Positions 22,729 to 31,447 of a stretch of 32,954 nucleotides of DNA are shown in pieces. Source of the stretch: Clostridia bacterium (lineage in GTDB: Bacteria; Bacillota; Clostridia; Oscillospirales; Acutalibacteraceae); assembly GCA_017429345.1 (NCBI GenBank), contig JAFRPB010000030.1:1-32954 (forward strand). Reading direction: 5' to 3'. Numbering within the stretch: position 1 is the stretch's first letter; each line of letters begins with the position of its first letter. The notes under the pieces were generated by a model. It was not told the DNA's origin. It was given only the letters and a program-made list of their open reading frames with translations, and made no database searches. A program made the position numbers and the translations under genes.

Positions 22729-23796
22729 ATGAAACGCCTAACTTTACTTGTAAAACCTGCCGCCGGGCTCTGTAACATGAATTGCGGATATTGCTTTTAC
22801 CGCGCGGCAAGCGATAGCAGAAAGAATGAAGTAATGAGCAGCGAAACCGTTGATGAACTGATCCGGAAGATAGCGGCGTTCGGACCTGCAAAGTTAGCCG
22901 TACTGTTTCAGGGCGGCGAGCCGACGCTTGCGGGGCTCGGTTTTTTTCAAAACTTTGTATGTAGAGTGAAGGAAAGCGTCTTGTGTCCCGTCAGCTTTTC
23001 CCTGCAGACGAACGGCGTTCTGATCGACGACTCGTGGGCGGCTTTTTTCAGGAAACATAACTTCCTGATCGGCGTTTCCCTGGACGGGAACCGCAGGATC
23101 AACGACCGTTACCGTCGTGATAAGTACGGCGTTAGCGTACTTCCGCAGGTGTTATCCGCAATTTCGGTCCTAAGGAAGCACAGAGTTCATTTTAATATCT
23201 TATCCGTGATCGACGATGAAAACGCAGCGGACATTGAATCGACCTGGAAGTATTTCAAAAAGCACGGCTTCCGTTTTCTGCAGTTTATCCCGTATGTTGA
23301 CGACGTTCCCGGCGTTACGCTGTCTCCCGAAAAGTATGAGGATTTTCTGAAGAAAAGCTTTGACCTGTGGTATGGGGAGCTTCTGCGTGAAGAATATGTC
23401 TCCGTACGTCATATCGATAATTACGTCGGCGTGCTGATGGGGAGATCACCCGAGAGCTGCGCGATGTGCGGCGTCTGCGGCAGCTACTTCGTCGTGGAAG
23501 CGAACGGCGATATATTCCCCTGTGATTTTTACTGCAAAGATGAAGACCGGCTCGGCAGCGTCTATGACGATCAGCCGTTTGCGGAGAACGAAAAACAGCG
23601 GCGCTTTGTCGAAGAATCGAAAATCATTCACGAACAATGTGAAAAATGCAGATACTATGTGCTCTGCCGCGGCGGCTGCAAACGCAACCGGACGGACGGC
23701 TTTACAAAGAATAAATACTGCGAGGCATATTACGGCTTTTTTGAATATGCCGCGGAAAGAATGGAAAGGGCGGCGGAGGTTTTTCTGCATGGGTAA
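22729..23796 (+). CDS. Anaerobic sulfatase-maturating enzyme (radical SAM/SPASM)
   Basis: A 355-residue radical SAM protein. Near the N-terminus, C-N-M-N-C-G-Y-C in KPAAGLCNMNCGYCFYRA is the CX3CX2C site for the SAM-binding 4Fe-4S cluster, and FQGGEPTL follows as the glycine-rich SAM motif. The C-terminal third carries SPASM cysteines: CAMCGVCGSYF, GDIFPCDFYC, then CEKCRYYVLCRGGCKRNR, for two auxiliary clusters. This is the anSME layout. It oxidises the active-site Cys of Cys-type sulfatases to formylglycine in the cytoplasm without oxygen; the divergent sulfatase is the obvious substrate. Length is a little short for anSME (about 370 residues) but complete in motifs. AAGGAA precedes the ATG. 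Its stop overlaps the start of the next gene. Confidence 0.93.
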   Translation: MKRLTLLVKPAAGLCNMNCGYCFYRAASDSRKNEVMSSETVDELIRKIAAFGPAKLAVLFQGGEPTLAGLGFFQNFVCRVKESVLCPVSFSLQTNGVLIDDSWAAFFRKHNFLIGVSLDGNRRINDRYRRDKYGVSVLPQVLSAISVLRKHRVHFNILSVIDDENAADIESTWKYFKKHGFRFLQFIPYVDDVPGVTLSPEKYEDFLKKSFDLWYGELLREEYVSVRHIDNYVGVLMGRSPESCAMCGVCGSYFVVEANGDIFPCDFYCKDEDRLGSVYDDQPFAENEKQRRFVEESKIIHEQCEKCRYYVLCRGGCKRNRTDGFTKNKYCEAYYGFFEYAAERMERAAEVFLHG

Positions 23797-26248
23797 TATG
23801 ACGGATTCAAAAATCCATATCGCTTTCGGGTTCCATGTCAATTGTTATCACTCCTATCGCGGTGATACAAACGACGCGGCAGGCTTCGGTTCCGACCTTC
23901 GGATCATCCGCGGGATCATCCGGACGCTGGACGGGCTGAATGACGCGGGGGTCCCAGTGAAGGGGACGTGGGACAGTGAGAATTTTTTCTCACTTGAGCA
24001 GATCCTGCCGCGGTACGCGCCAGATATTCTTGCGGGGATGCAGCGGCGCGTGAAGGAGCATGGCGACGAAAACATCATAATGGGATATTCCAACGGGGCG
24101 CTCGGCGCGATGCAGGAAGACGAGCTCACGGCGTCCGTGGAGCTTGCCGTTACCAATCCGAAGGGCTCGGGGCTTTGCGATCTGTTTGGTACGTGCGAGA
24201 GGATCGTGCGCCCGCAGGAGGTCATGTTTACGCCCTCACAGGCGCATACATATAATAAGCTCGGAGTCAGGGCGTTGTGCCTTTATTATTCGTGCGTGCC
24301 GTTCGATGCCTTCAGAACGCTCATCCCCCCGCTGGACGATGAGAAAGCGTTCAACCCGCTTTCTTTTTCATACCGCGGGGAAGAGCTGACAGTGATCCCT
24401 ACGTATTCCAACGCCGACGTCTGCGACGCGGGCTGCCTGCGTGCGTGGGTAAAGGATCTGCGCAGGAAACAGCTTGACGGCAGGATCCGGAAGGACCTGT
24501 TTCTGTTTATCAATATGGACGCGGACGCGATCTTCTGGGAGAGCCTGAATCTGCCCGTGGTGAAGAACCGCATTGCAAACACCGACGGGATCCGTGGGCT
24601 TGTTCGTGAGGTCGCGGATCTGGATTACGTTGTGTTCGACACGCCGGGCGGTTATCTTGAAAACCACCCGCCCGTCGGAACGATCAGCTTTACGCAGGAC
24701 ACCGCGGACGGCAATTTCACCGGTTACGCCTCCTGGGCGGAAAAACCGTACAACCGCAAGATCTGGACCGCGATCGAACGCAGCAGGACGGCGGCGAGGG
24801 TCCGCCGGGACGACGCGGATTTTCTGAACCGCGTCAGGCTGCTCTCGACCACGCATTTCGGACTTGCGACGCCGGTGCTGAATATCCAAAGAGAGCAAAC
24901 CGCTGACGCGCTGGCGCAAAAGCTACGGGAAGCCGCCCTGCGGACGGACGGCTCGCTTGTGATCCGCAACGCGTCCGGCGCCGCGCTGCAGTGCGTTCAG
25001 CTTGCCTGCAATACAAATAAAGCGCTTGCGATCCGCGCCGAAGGGCTTGAAAAATATACGGTTCTGCCGATGGGCGGCGACAGCGTATTTTTATTGCTGC
25101 GGTTCTCGGAGATCAAAGATGAATACAGAATCGAGTCGGAGGAAAAAGAAACCGGCTCCTGCGCGCGGGAGCGCTTTCACCGGCTCGAAAGCGGGGGCGC
25201 GGCGCTGGAATTCGGTCCGGACGGGCGCATCCTGCGCTTTACCTGTCAGGGGCAGACGATCGGCAGGGAAGATTTCCTTCGATCTTATCTGACCTACGGC
25301 GGGAAACGGTATGAATTTACGTCGGACGGCGCGGAGAGCGGCGCGCTTACCGGCGGAAGGTATATCCGCGTGCGCGGCAGGATCCTTCTGCCGAACGCGG
25401 AACGGCAGGGCGAATATTCGTTTACCTTTTTTACCTCCGAAGCGGCGGAGGGGATTTTTGCGCTCACAGACGTGCGGTATCCCTATACGCCGGAGCACGA
25501 CGCGATCTCCACGGAGAATTCCTCGCTCGGGCGGTATACCGATATGCGCTGGCAGGAGGCGGCGCCGTTTTGCCTTTCGTTCGGAAACGACGGACCGGTT
25601 TCGGTCGTCAAACGTAATTTTGAGGGGGATATTTCCTCCTTCCGTACGGCTTCCTACGCGGAAGCGGACGCGAAAAACCGCACGCTGGATTCCTTTAACA
25701 ACCAGCTCACGGCAGGGCTCGTCGGGCTGACGGACGGCAAAAAGGGTCTGCTGCTCGGCAGCGCGCGCTGCGTACTTTCCTCCATGGCCTACTGTCCGAT
25801 GCGTCTGGAGCGCGGAGGAAGGGTAAAAATGAACCCCTTCGGCACGTTCCACGGCAGGCAGCGTCATCATCCCAACCGCTCAGGGGACCGCATCCCGCTG
25901 ACGTATACGCTGATCGCGCCGCAGGGAAAAAGCCTTGCGCCGTCGTATAACGGCAGCCGCGAACGCGCCGTGCTGTGTCTGCTTCCCTTTGTCGGCGATC
26001 TGCCGGACGACGGGCGGCTGCAGGACCTGCTCGCCTTTGCCGACGGCGCTTACGTTACGGGCAAAGACAGATTCCTTTCGCCTTTCGATGGGGAAAACGT
26101 GTGGCTCCGCGGCGCGGAAAAACAGCGCGCGACGGGCAGGGTCCGCTCGCCGCTGCTGGGCGGCGTCAAAGGGAATTTCGGCAGATTTGTTTTCCGCGGC
26201 GCGCGGGCAATCGCCTATATTGTCCAGCGGCAGCGCGGGGCGAAATGA
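23789..26248 (+). CDS. Large GH57/GH38-like putative glycosidase
   Basis: An 819-residue protein without signal peptide, starting within the last codons of the maturase gene (8-base overlap; GGAGG about 8 bases before ATG 23789). The first 300 residues look like a GH57/GH38-type (beta/alpha)7 polysaccharide-processing barrel: IHIAFGFHVNCYHSYRGDTN, VPVKGTWDSENFFSLEQILP, IIMGYSNGALGAM, VMFTPSQAHTYN, LFLFINMDADAIFW and YVVFDTPGGYLENHPP. The remaining 500 residues are mostly beta-rich, as in the C-terminal domains of GH38-type enzymes. I cannot assign catalytic residues with confidence. Tight coupling to the maturase and proximity to the sulfatase suggest that it acts on the same sulfated glycan. 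Alternative: a structural or transferase relative of GH57. A database family probably exists, but I cannot name it surely. Confidence 0.6.
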   Translation: MGNMTDSKIHIAFGFHVNCYHSYRGDTNDAAGFGSDLRIIRGIIRTLDGLNDAGVPVKGTWDSENFFSLEQILPRYAPDILAGMQRRVKEHGDENIIMGYSNGALGAMQEDELTASVELAVTNPKGSGLCDLFGTCERIVRPQEVMFTPSQAHTYNKLGVRALCLYYSCVPFDAFRTLIPPLDDEKAFNPLSFSYRGEELTVIPTYSNADVCDAGCLRAWVKDLRRKQLDGRIRKDLFLFINMDADAIFWESLNLPVVKNRIANTDGIRGLVREVADLDYVVFDTPGGYLENHPPVGTISFTQDTADGNFTGYASWAEKPYNRKIWTAIERSRTAARVRRDDADFLNRVRLLSTTHFGLATPVLNIQREQTADALAQKLREAALRTDGSLVIRNASGAALQCVQLACNTNKALAIRAEGLEKYTVLPMGGDSVFLLLRFSEIKDEYRIESEEKETGSCARERFHRLESGGAALEFGPDGRILRFTCQGQTIGREDFLRSYLTYGGKRYEFTSDGAESGALTGGRYIRVRGRILLPNAERQGEYSFTFFTSEAAEGIFALTDVRYPYTPEHDAISTENSSLGRYTDMRWQEAAPFCLSFGNDGPVSVVKRNFEGDISSFRTASYAEADAKNRTLDSFNNQLTAGLVGLTDGKKGLLLGSARCVLSSMAYCPMRLERGGRVKMNPFGTFHGRQRHHPNRSGDRIPLTYTLIAPQGKSLAPSYNGSRERAVLCLLPFVGDLPDDGRLQDLLAFADGAYVTGKDRFLSPFDGENVWLRGAEKQRATGRVRSPLLGGVKGNFGRFVFRGARAIAYIVQRQRGAK

Positions 26249-26322
26249 AAATTTGATGTGACCGATCAAGATAAGACAAATATGTACAGATAAAACAGAG
26301 AAAACAGAAGGGCGGGTATTTC

Positions 26323-26988
26323 ATGGATCTGATAGTCAACGGCGTTCGGCTTTATTATGAGAAGACGGGCGCGGGCAGACCGCTTGTGATGGTCCACTGC
26401 AACAGCATGGATCACAAGATCTTCCGGCGTGCGGTGAAAAAGCTTTCCCGTCGTTTTTGCGTATACTGCCCGGATTCGCGCGACCACGGCAGGAGCGAAA
26501 AGGTAAAGACGCTGCATTATACGGATATGGCGGAGGATATGTACGCGTTCATTACGTCGCTCGGGCTCGAAAAGCCGGTTTTCTACGGCTTTTCCGACGG
26601 CGGGATCATCGGTCTGCTGCTTGCGTCGGCTTATCCTGAGCTTCTTTCCGCGCTGATCGTCAGCGGCGCGAGCCTGAATCCCGACAGCACAAAGGACCTG
26701 CCGATGCGGTTCTTTAAACTGTGGAGCCATGTGGACCGCAGCGATAAAATGCGGATTATGATGCGCGAGCCGGATATCACGGACGATATTCTGAAACGGA
26801 TCGTCGTGCCGACTTTCGTTACCGCGGGGGAGAGGGACGTTATCAAACTGTCCCATACAAAACATATCGCCGAGTCGATCCCCGGAGCAAAGCTGAAAAT
26901 CTTTCAGAAAACTGGGCATGCCGGGTATATCGTCAACAGCGATAAAATTGCAGATTATATTCTGTCAGTCATTCCGTCGTCTTTATAA
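26323..26988 (+). CDS. Alpha/beta-hydrolase
   Basis: A 221-residue alpha/beta-hydrolase-fold protein. LVMVHCNSMD forms the oxyanion-hole region, YGFSDGGIIG holds the nucleophile Ser in the GxSxG elbow, AGERDVIK provides the acid Asp, and FQKTGHAGYIV the catalytic His. At this length it has only a small lid. It is probably an esterase, or lactonase, of unknown substrate acting in the cytoplasm. It follows the GH57/38-like gene by 74 bases with no visible terminator, so it may belong to the maturase operon. The ribosome binding site is weak (AGGGCGGG). Its stop codon interleaves with that of the convergent nitroreductase gene (6-base overlap). Confidence 0.9.
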   Translation: MDLIVNGVRLYYEKTGAGRPLVMVHCNSMDHKIFRRAVKKLSRRFCVYCPDSRDHGRSEKVKTLHYTDMAEDMYAFITSLGLEKPVFYGFSDGGIIGLLLASAYPELLSALIVSGASLNPDSTKDLPMRFFKLWSHVDRSDKMRIMMREPDITDDILKRIVVPTFVTAGERDVIKLSHTKHIAESIPGAKLKIFQKTGHAGYIVNSDKIADYILSVIPSSL

Positions 26989-27750
26989 TACTTTCAATTT
27001 CAGAGGCCTGCGAGGCGGAATGCGTTTGTATTCAACATCGGGATATCCGATGATCATACAGGTAACGGGCTTATGTCCCTTCGGCAAACAGAGCTGCGCC
27101 TTGATTTTCGGGTTAATAACAGCGCAGCCGCAGAAAAAGCCGCTGTAAATAACGCCGAGTCCGAGACTGTTGGCGGTAAGCTCCATATAAGCGCTCGCAA
27201 GACTTGCGTTCACTTTGTCGTGTCCCGATACAACAATAACGAGAGGCGCGCCTTTAAAGAAAAATGTGTCGCTGATATCCGCGTTCTGAAGCCTGTTTGA
27301 GAATTTTCTGCCTATTTTGACTCCCGTTCTGAATAACTTAACGCATTCCCGCTCGATCTCTTCCTGTTTCTTCGAAAGTACTGTAAAAGCGACATTCTGC
27401 GAATTCGCTCCCGTAGGCGCGTATCTTCCTGCTTCGAGAATCTTATCGATTTTTTCCTGCTCGACCGGAATGTTTTTAAACTGCCTTACGCTTCTGCGAC
27501 TTTTTATCGCCCGCAGAAATACGTCGCCGTCTATATTGCTCATCGGCGTTATTTCGGAACAGCCTGTTTTATCATAACCCGGCATATCAATCGCTCCGAC
27601 CGGGCATATCGCGTAGCAATGCCCACATTCGATGCACCCGTTCTCCGCCTTGGCTTTACCGTTTTCGATTCGCAGAGCGAACGCAACGCAGTCTTTTACG
27701 CATTTTCCGCACCCGATACAACTTAAAGAATCAATTGAGATTTCATTCAT
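26983..27750 (-). CDS. Ferredoxin-type nitroreductase family protein
   Basis: A 255-residue fusion. Residues 1-60 hold two 4Fe-4S motifs, CIGCGKCVKDC and CIECGHCYAICP; from about 80 on is an FMN-dependent nitroreductase domain starting SRRSVRQF, with AGRYAPTGANSQN for the flavin site and LGLGVIYSGF. Such proteins are common in clostridia and are assumed to move electrons from ferredoxin to an FMN-bound acceptor; the physiological substrate is unknown. The start at 27750 overlaps the end of the EamA gene by 8 bases (ATGAATGA), so the two genes are translationally coupled. The 3' end overlaps the alpha/beta-hydrolase gene by 6 bases. Confidence 0.9.
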   Translation of the reverse strand: MNEISIDSLSCIGCGKCVKDCVAFALRIENGKAKAENGCIECGHCYAICPVGAIDMPGYDKTGCSEITPMSNIDGDVFLRAIKSRRSVRQFKNIPVEQEKIDKILEAGRYAPTGANSQNVAFTVLSKKQEEIERECVKLFRTGVKIGRKFSNRLQNADISDTFFFKGAPLVIVVSGHDKVNASLASAYMELTANSLGLGVIYSGFFCGCAVINPKIKAQLCLPKGHKPVTCMIIGYPDVEYKRIPPRRPLKLKVL

Positions 27751-28648
27751 TTTCTTTCTCCCCGTTCTTATTTTTTAATTTGAGCTCACAGAGCATCGCA
27801 CTTCCGATGATCATAACCGCGCCGACAATATTCGGAAAACTCAGCGGTTCTTTTAACAGCAAGGCTGAAAACAAAACTGCGGAAACGGGGTCGATATAAC
27901 TCAATACCGCGATTGTCTGCACCTGCAATCCCTCCATGCAGCCGAAATACATCGTATAGGCAATTCCGGTGTGTACGATTCCGAGAATGATCAGCAGCGC
28001 GGCAGAGGTCAGACTGAAGTCATCACAGGCAAAACCGTTTGTCATAAAAATGTAAGGAAGCATAACGATACCGGCAGACAATAATAAAACAGTCGTTCTT
28101 TGATATGCGTCGATCCCGGGCGTCTTTTTGTTCATTATAACAACGGCGGAATAAAAAAATGCCGCGCTCAATCCGAGAATTATTCCCCGGAAATTACCGT
28201 TTCCGCCGTTTTCTCCGACAACGCCCGACACCAGAACCATTCCGATGATCGATATCACGGCGCACATGGATTTTTTTACCGTAAGTCGTTCCTTGAAAAC
28301 GAGAGGCGATAAAAGAATGACAACGGTCGGTTCCATGTAGTAACAGAGAGTGGCAATTGCGACGGTGGTATGATTGTAAGCTTCAAATAGAAGAATCCAG
28401 TTGATCCCGATCATTGCCCCCGTAATAATAAGCCTAATATAATCACGAGACGACAGTTTTGTTACATTGTTTCTTTTTCTGAGTTTAACGAAAATAAAAA
28501 GGAATAAACCGCCGAGTATGCCGCGAGAAAAGGCCAGCATGGCGGAGGGAAAAGGCAGGTTTCTTCTCAATACGCCGATCGTGCCGAATATCAGCATTGA
28601 GGAGATAAACATCCCGATTGATTTGCGATTGTTCGTTTTAAATGTCAA
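27743..28648 (-). CDS. EamA/DMT-superfamily transporter
   Basis: A 301-residue membrane protein with about ten hydrophobic helices in two EamA repeats. The first repeat has GTIGVLRR and SAMLAFSRGILGGLFLFIF with a basic KLRKRNN loop; the second has a typical PVSAVLFSALLLKEPLS end motif. These carriers usually export amino acids or small metabolites; the cargo is unknown here. The start is taken as TTG at 28648 with GGAG 8 bases upstream; an internal ATG 12 codons later is an alternative that removes only the polar tail. It precedes and overlaps the nitroreductase gene in one operon. Confidence 0.87.
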   Translation of the reverse strand: MTFKTNNRKSIGMFISSMLIFGTIGVLRRNLPFPSAMLAFSRGILGGLFLFIFVKLRKRNNVTKLSSRDYIRLIITGAMIGINWILLFEAYNHTTVAIATLCYYMEPTVVILLSPLVFKERLTVKKSMCAVISIIGMVLVSGVVGENGGNGNFRGIILGLSAAFFYSAVVIMNKKTPGIDAYQRTTVLLLSAGIVMLPYIFMTNGFACDDFSLTSAALLIILGIVHTGIAYTMYFGCMEGLQVQTIAVLSYIDPVSAVLFSALLLKEPLSFPNIVGAVMIIGSAMLCELKLKNKNGEKENE

Positions 28649-28733
28649 ATTCTCATCTCCGGGAAAACGATATCTGAAAAACCGATGCGAAACATGTATC
28701 TCTTACAAGTCAGAGTTTGGAAAATCATTCTTT

Positions 28734-28762
28734 ATTTTAACTTATCGGAATATAATTATCAA
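28734..28762 (-). promoter_or_regulatory. Promoter of the EamA-nitroreductase operon
   Basis: On the minus strand, TTGATA (28757-28762), a 17-base spacer and TAAAAT (28734-28739), about 85 bases upstream of the start codon. Confidence 0.6.
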
Positions 28763-28799
28763 TAGACAATCGAAACGGAATCTGATAGAATTGATATGA

Positions 28800-28828
28800 T
28801 TGAAATCCGGTAAAACATGTGTTACAAT
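28800..28828 (+). promoter_or_regulatory. Promoter of the unrecognised gene at 28858
   Basis: TTGAAA (28800-28805), 17-base spacer, TACAAT (28823-28828) preceded by TGT (extended -10). The ATG is 30 bases downstream. Confidence 0.7.
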
Positions 28829-28857
28829 AAAATAAATTGCGGAAGAGAATAACAAGA

Positions 28858-29805
28858 ATGACGGAGTTAAAGAATAAGGACTTCTTTTCGGAGTCGATAA
28901 AAGAAGAGAAAATAACATTTGCCTCAAAGGCAAACAATCATAAATCCATACTTGTATATCAGGATGAACTGTATTCTCTCGGTCTTGAAAACGGCAAGCC
29001 GTATCTTGATGTCGACGGTAAAAAGCTTATGTTTTCCTGTCACCCTTACGAGCCGTGTCTCTATATCACGGATGAGAACGGCTTCCTGACTGCTGTACAT
29101 AACGCTTTTGACCCGAACTACGTAATTGAAGCGTTTTTCAACGGAGAAAAAATAACCTCGATTTCGGGAAGAAATTATGACGCGAAAGATTTCTGCATCA
29201 TGGTCGAATACGCGTCTCATATGGGCAACACAGATATTTCATACGCGGAAAAAGTGTTTGTCGGCAGCGCGAAAAATGAATTGAGATCTGAAAACGCTGC
29301 AAGTCATGATTTATTTGAGTCGGATGACCCGTTTTATTTGCTGATCGATGATTATCCGGATCTCGTCGTGGATTATTGTATTGTGAAAAACGATCGGGAA
29401 TATCGCGGCTATTCGTCTCACAGACGCGCGCTCGCGTACGCCTGTTTAAAACTGTTTCCGTTTGAGGAAGATGAGCAGGGCTGGTCTTACGACGTTGAAA
29501 AAGCGAAAGCCGAAAAAATCAGTGCCGATGAATTTTTTAGTGTTGTCAGACAAAATAATAAACCGACTTATCGTCGGGCGTTTTTATTCCCTCCGTATGA
29601 GATCGATTATACCGAAGAAGATTTCGAGAAGATTAATAAAGCGCTGTTTCCGAACGGAACAGACTGTCTTGAAGTATATGAATGGACGACGGATTGGTCT
29701 GACTATTTTTACGACGAACATAATTGGCGAGGCTCTATGTGCGTTAGCGTATACGACAGATGTTTTGACCGGTTTGTAATCATATGCGCTTCGCCGATGG
29801 ATTAA
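28858..29805 (+). CDS. Hypothetical protein, 315 residues, unrecognised
   Basis: I do not recognise a family. The protein is acidic and soluble, without signal peptide or membrane helices. It begins MTELKNKDFFSESIKEEKIT, is rich in Asp, Glu, Tyr and Phe, and ends WRGSMCVSVYDRCFDRF then VIICASPMD. That kind of ending (small-residue strand, VYD, short turn, hydrophobic strand, ASxxD) occurs in various uncharacterised bacterial proteins, including some encoded beside toxins, so a SMI1- or immunity-like role is possible but unsupported here: no toxin gene is adjacent. The ATG at 28858 has GGAAGAG about 9 bases upstream; a TTG at 28837 would leave no leader. It has its own good promoter, with the GH51 gene 82 bases downstream. 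Codon usage is more AT-rich than in the left part of the window. Confidence 0.75.
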   Translation: MTELKNKDFFSESIKEEKITFASKANNHKSILVYQDELYSLGLENGKPYLDVDGKKLMFSCHPYEPCLYITDENGFLTAVHNAFDPNYVIEAFFNGEKITSISGRNYDAKDFCIMVEYASHMGNTDISYAEKVFVGSAKNELRSENAASHDLFESDDPFYLLIDDYPDLVVDYCIVKNDREYRGYSSHRRALAYACLKLFPFEEDEQGWSYDVEKAKAEKISADEFFSVVRQNNKPTYRRAFLFPPYEIDYTEEDFEKINKALFPNGTDCLEVYEWTTDWSDYFYDEHNWRGSMCVSVYDRCFDRFVIICASPMD

Positions 29806-29887
29806 ATTGAAAGAGAATGAACAAGAAACATTAAATATAAGGTAACGATATTAAAATACGGTTTTGCCTTGAGAGTCAGGAGATAAA

Positions 29888-31399
29888 ATGAAGATAATAT
29901 GCAGCAAAAAACAAATCGTCGGCTATGCAGACAGAAAAATTTTAGGTCATTTCCTCGAGCATTTTCATCGGCAGATTTACGGCGGCGTCTTTGATCCCGC
30001 TTCGAAATTTGCAGATGAAGACGGCTTTCGCGAAGATGTTACCGAAGCGTTGAAGCGTATCAAAACACCCGTGATCCGCTGGCCAGGCGGATGCTACGTT
30101 TCCGCGTATCATTGGAAACACGGCGTTGGCAAAGAAAGAATTCCCGATTATGACAAAGCCTGGCGAGTTGAGGAGTCACATCGGTTCGGAACGGATGAAT
30201 TTGTGAAGCTTTGCCGCAAAATCGGCTGTGAGCCGTATATTTGTACCAATGCCGGCACGGGAAACGCCGAGGAAATGAGCGATTGGGTAGAATATTGCAA
30301 TTTAGGTGAAATGGGACGTTTCGCAAAACAGCGGATCGCCAACGGCTTTCCCGAACCGCATAAAATACGGTATTGGAGCATCGGCAACGAGAATTGGGGC
30401 GGACACGAAATCGGCGCAAAGGACGCTGCGGAATGGGGAAAGCTCGTGCGGGAATCGGCAAAAATGATGCTTCGTGTAGATCCGACGATCGAGCTTTCCG
30501 CCGCGTCTATTCCGGATCTGGATTGGAATCTGAATCTTCTTCGGGAAGCAGGAAAATACCTGGACTGGATCTCTATACACGGATACTGGGGTAATACCGA
30601 GAATGGCTTGATTCCCGAAGATTATAATTCCGTTATTCTTCATACCGGCGAAGATATATCAGGTTCTGTTAATCGCGTCAGAGCTTATCTGAAGGCGCTG
30701 GGACTTGAAAAGAAAATAAAAATCGCCTATGATGAATGGAATCTGCGCGGATGGTGGCATCCGAATACAATCGATATCTCAAACCGTAAAATTCAACGCA
30801 GAGAGGACGATACCTTTTACCGTGAAAAAGTGATCGCCGAACGAGACAAGAACGATATAAATTCAATTTACACTATGGCGGACGCCGTGTTTTCAGCTTC
30901 ATTCCTCAATACATGTCTTGGGAATTGCGATCTTGTGCAAATGGCGTGTTTTTCTCCGATCGTAAATACCCGGGGCGCGATCTTTACCTATCCGGACGGT
31001 ATCGTATTGCGGCCGCAGTATTTTGTGTTTGAGCTTTATGCGAATTATCTGAAGAATACGGTTCTCGATCTCTGGAAAGAAGACGTACCGAAAGTCAGCG
31101 GAAATGTCAGCAACGAAGGTAAAACGGTAGATATTATAGATATGATCATGACTTTTGACGGCAAAGAATATGCCGCGGCAGCGATCAACAAGGATCCGGA
31201 AAAAGAACAGAGAATTGATATCCGGTTTTTTGACGACATGCCGCGTGAGATGCGGATACACACGCTGAACGGGCCGTCCTGTAACGCATACAATGACGTC
31301 GGCAAAACGCAGGTAGGCGTGACCGTGTCGGAATGGACTGTCTTTCAGGGAACGATCGACCTGCCGGCGCATTCTGTCAATATAGTCGAAATACGATAA
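29888..31399 (+). CDS. GH51 alpha-L-arabinofuranosidase
   Basis: A 503-residue protein, the standard length for GH51. It opens with a short strand, then GHFLEHFHRQIYGGVFDP and VIRWPGGCYVSAYHWKHGVG, both family hallmarks. The acid/base is Glu168 in WSIGNENWGG and the nucleophile Glu283 in IAYDEWNLRGWW. The last 120 residues form the C-terminal beta-sandwich of GH51. It should release terminal alpha-L-arabinofuranose from arabino-oligosaccharides. With no signal peptide, it acts in the cytoplasm. CAGGAGA lies about 7 bases before the ATG. It converges on a cytoplasmic GH43 gene, a frequent partner in arabinan or arabinoxylan use. Confidence 0.95.
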   Translation: MKIICSKKQIVGYADRKILGHFLEHFHRQIYGGVFDPASKFADEDGFREDVTEALKRIKTPVIRWPGGCYVSAYHWKHGVGKERIPDYDKAWRVEESHRFGTDEFVKLCRKIGCEPYICTNAGTGNAEEMSDWVEYCNLGEMGRFAKQRIANGFPEPHKIRYWSIGNENWGGHEIGAKDAAEWGKLVRESAKMMLRVDPTIELSAASIPDLDWNLNLLREAGKYLDWISIHGYWGNTENGLIPEDYNSVILHTGEDISGSVNRVRAYLKALGLEKKIKIAYDEWNLRGWWHPNTIDISNRKIQRREDDTFYREKVIAERDKNDINSIYTMADAVFSASFLNTCLGNCDLVQMACFSPIVNTRGAIFTYPDGIVLRPQYFVFELYANYLKNTVLDLWKEDVPKVSGNVSNEGKTVDIIDMIMTFDGKEYAAAAINKDPEKEQRIDIRFFDDMPREMRIHTLNGPSCNAYNDVGKTQVGVTVSEWTVFQGTIDLPAHSVNIVEIR

Positions 31400-31404
31400 T
31401 AAAG

Positions 31405-31447
31405 AATAACCGCACAAAACGCCGGGAATTTGTGCGGTTATTTCTTT
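31405..31447. terminator. Bidirectional terminator between GH51 and GH43
   Basis: A perfect 14-bp stem (AATAACCGCACAAA with TTTGTGCGGTTATT) and a 10-base loop, followed rightward by CTTTATTTTT. It lies 5 bases past the GH51 stop and abuts the GH43 stop at 31446. Confidence 0.85.
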
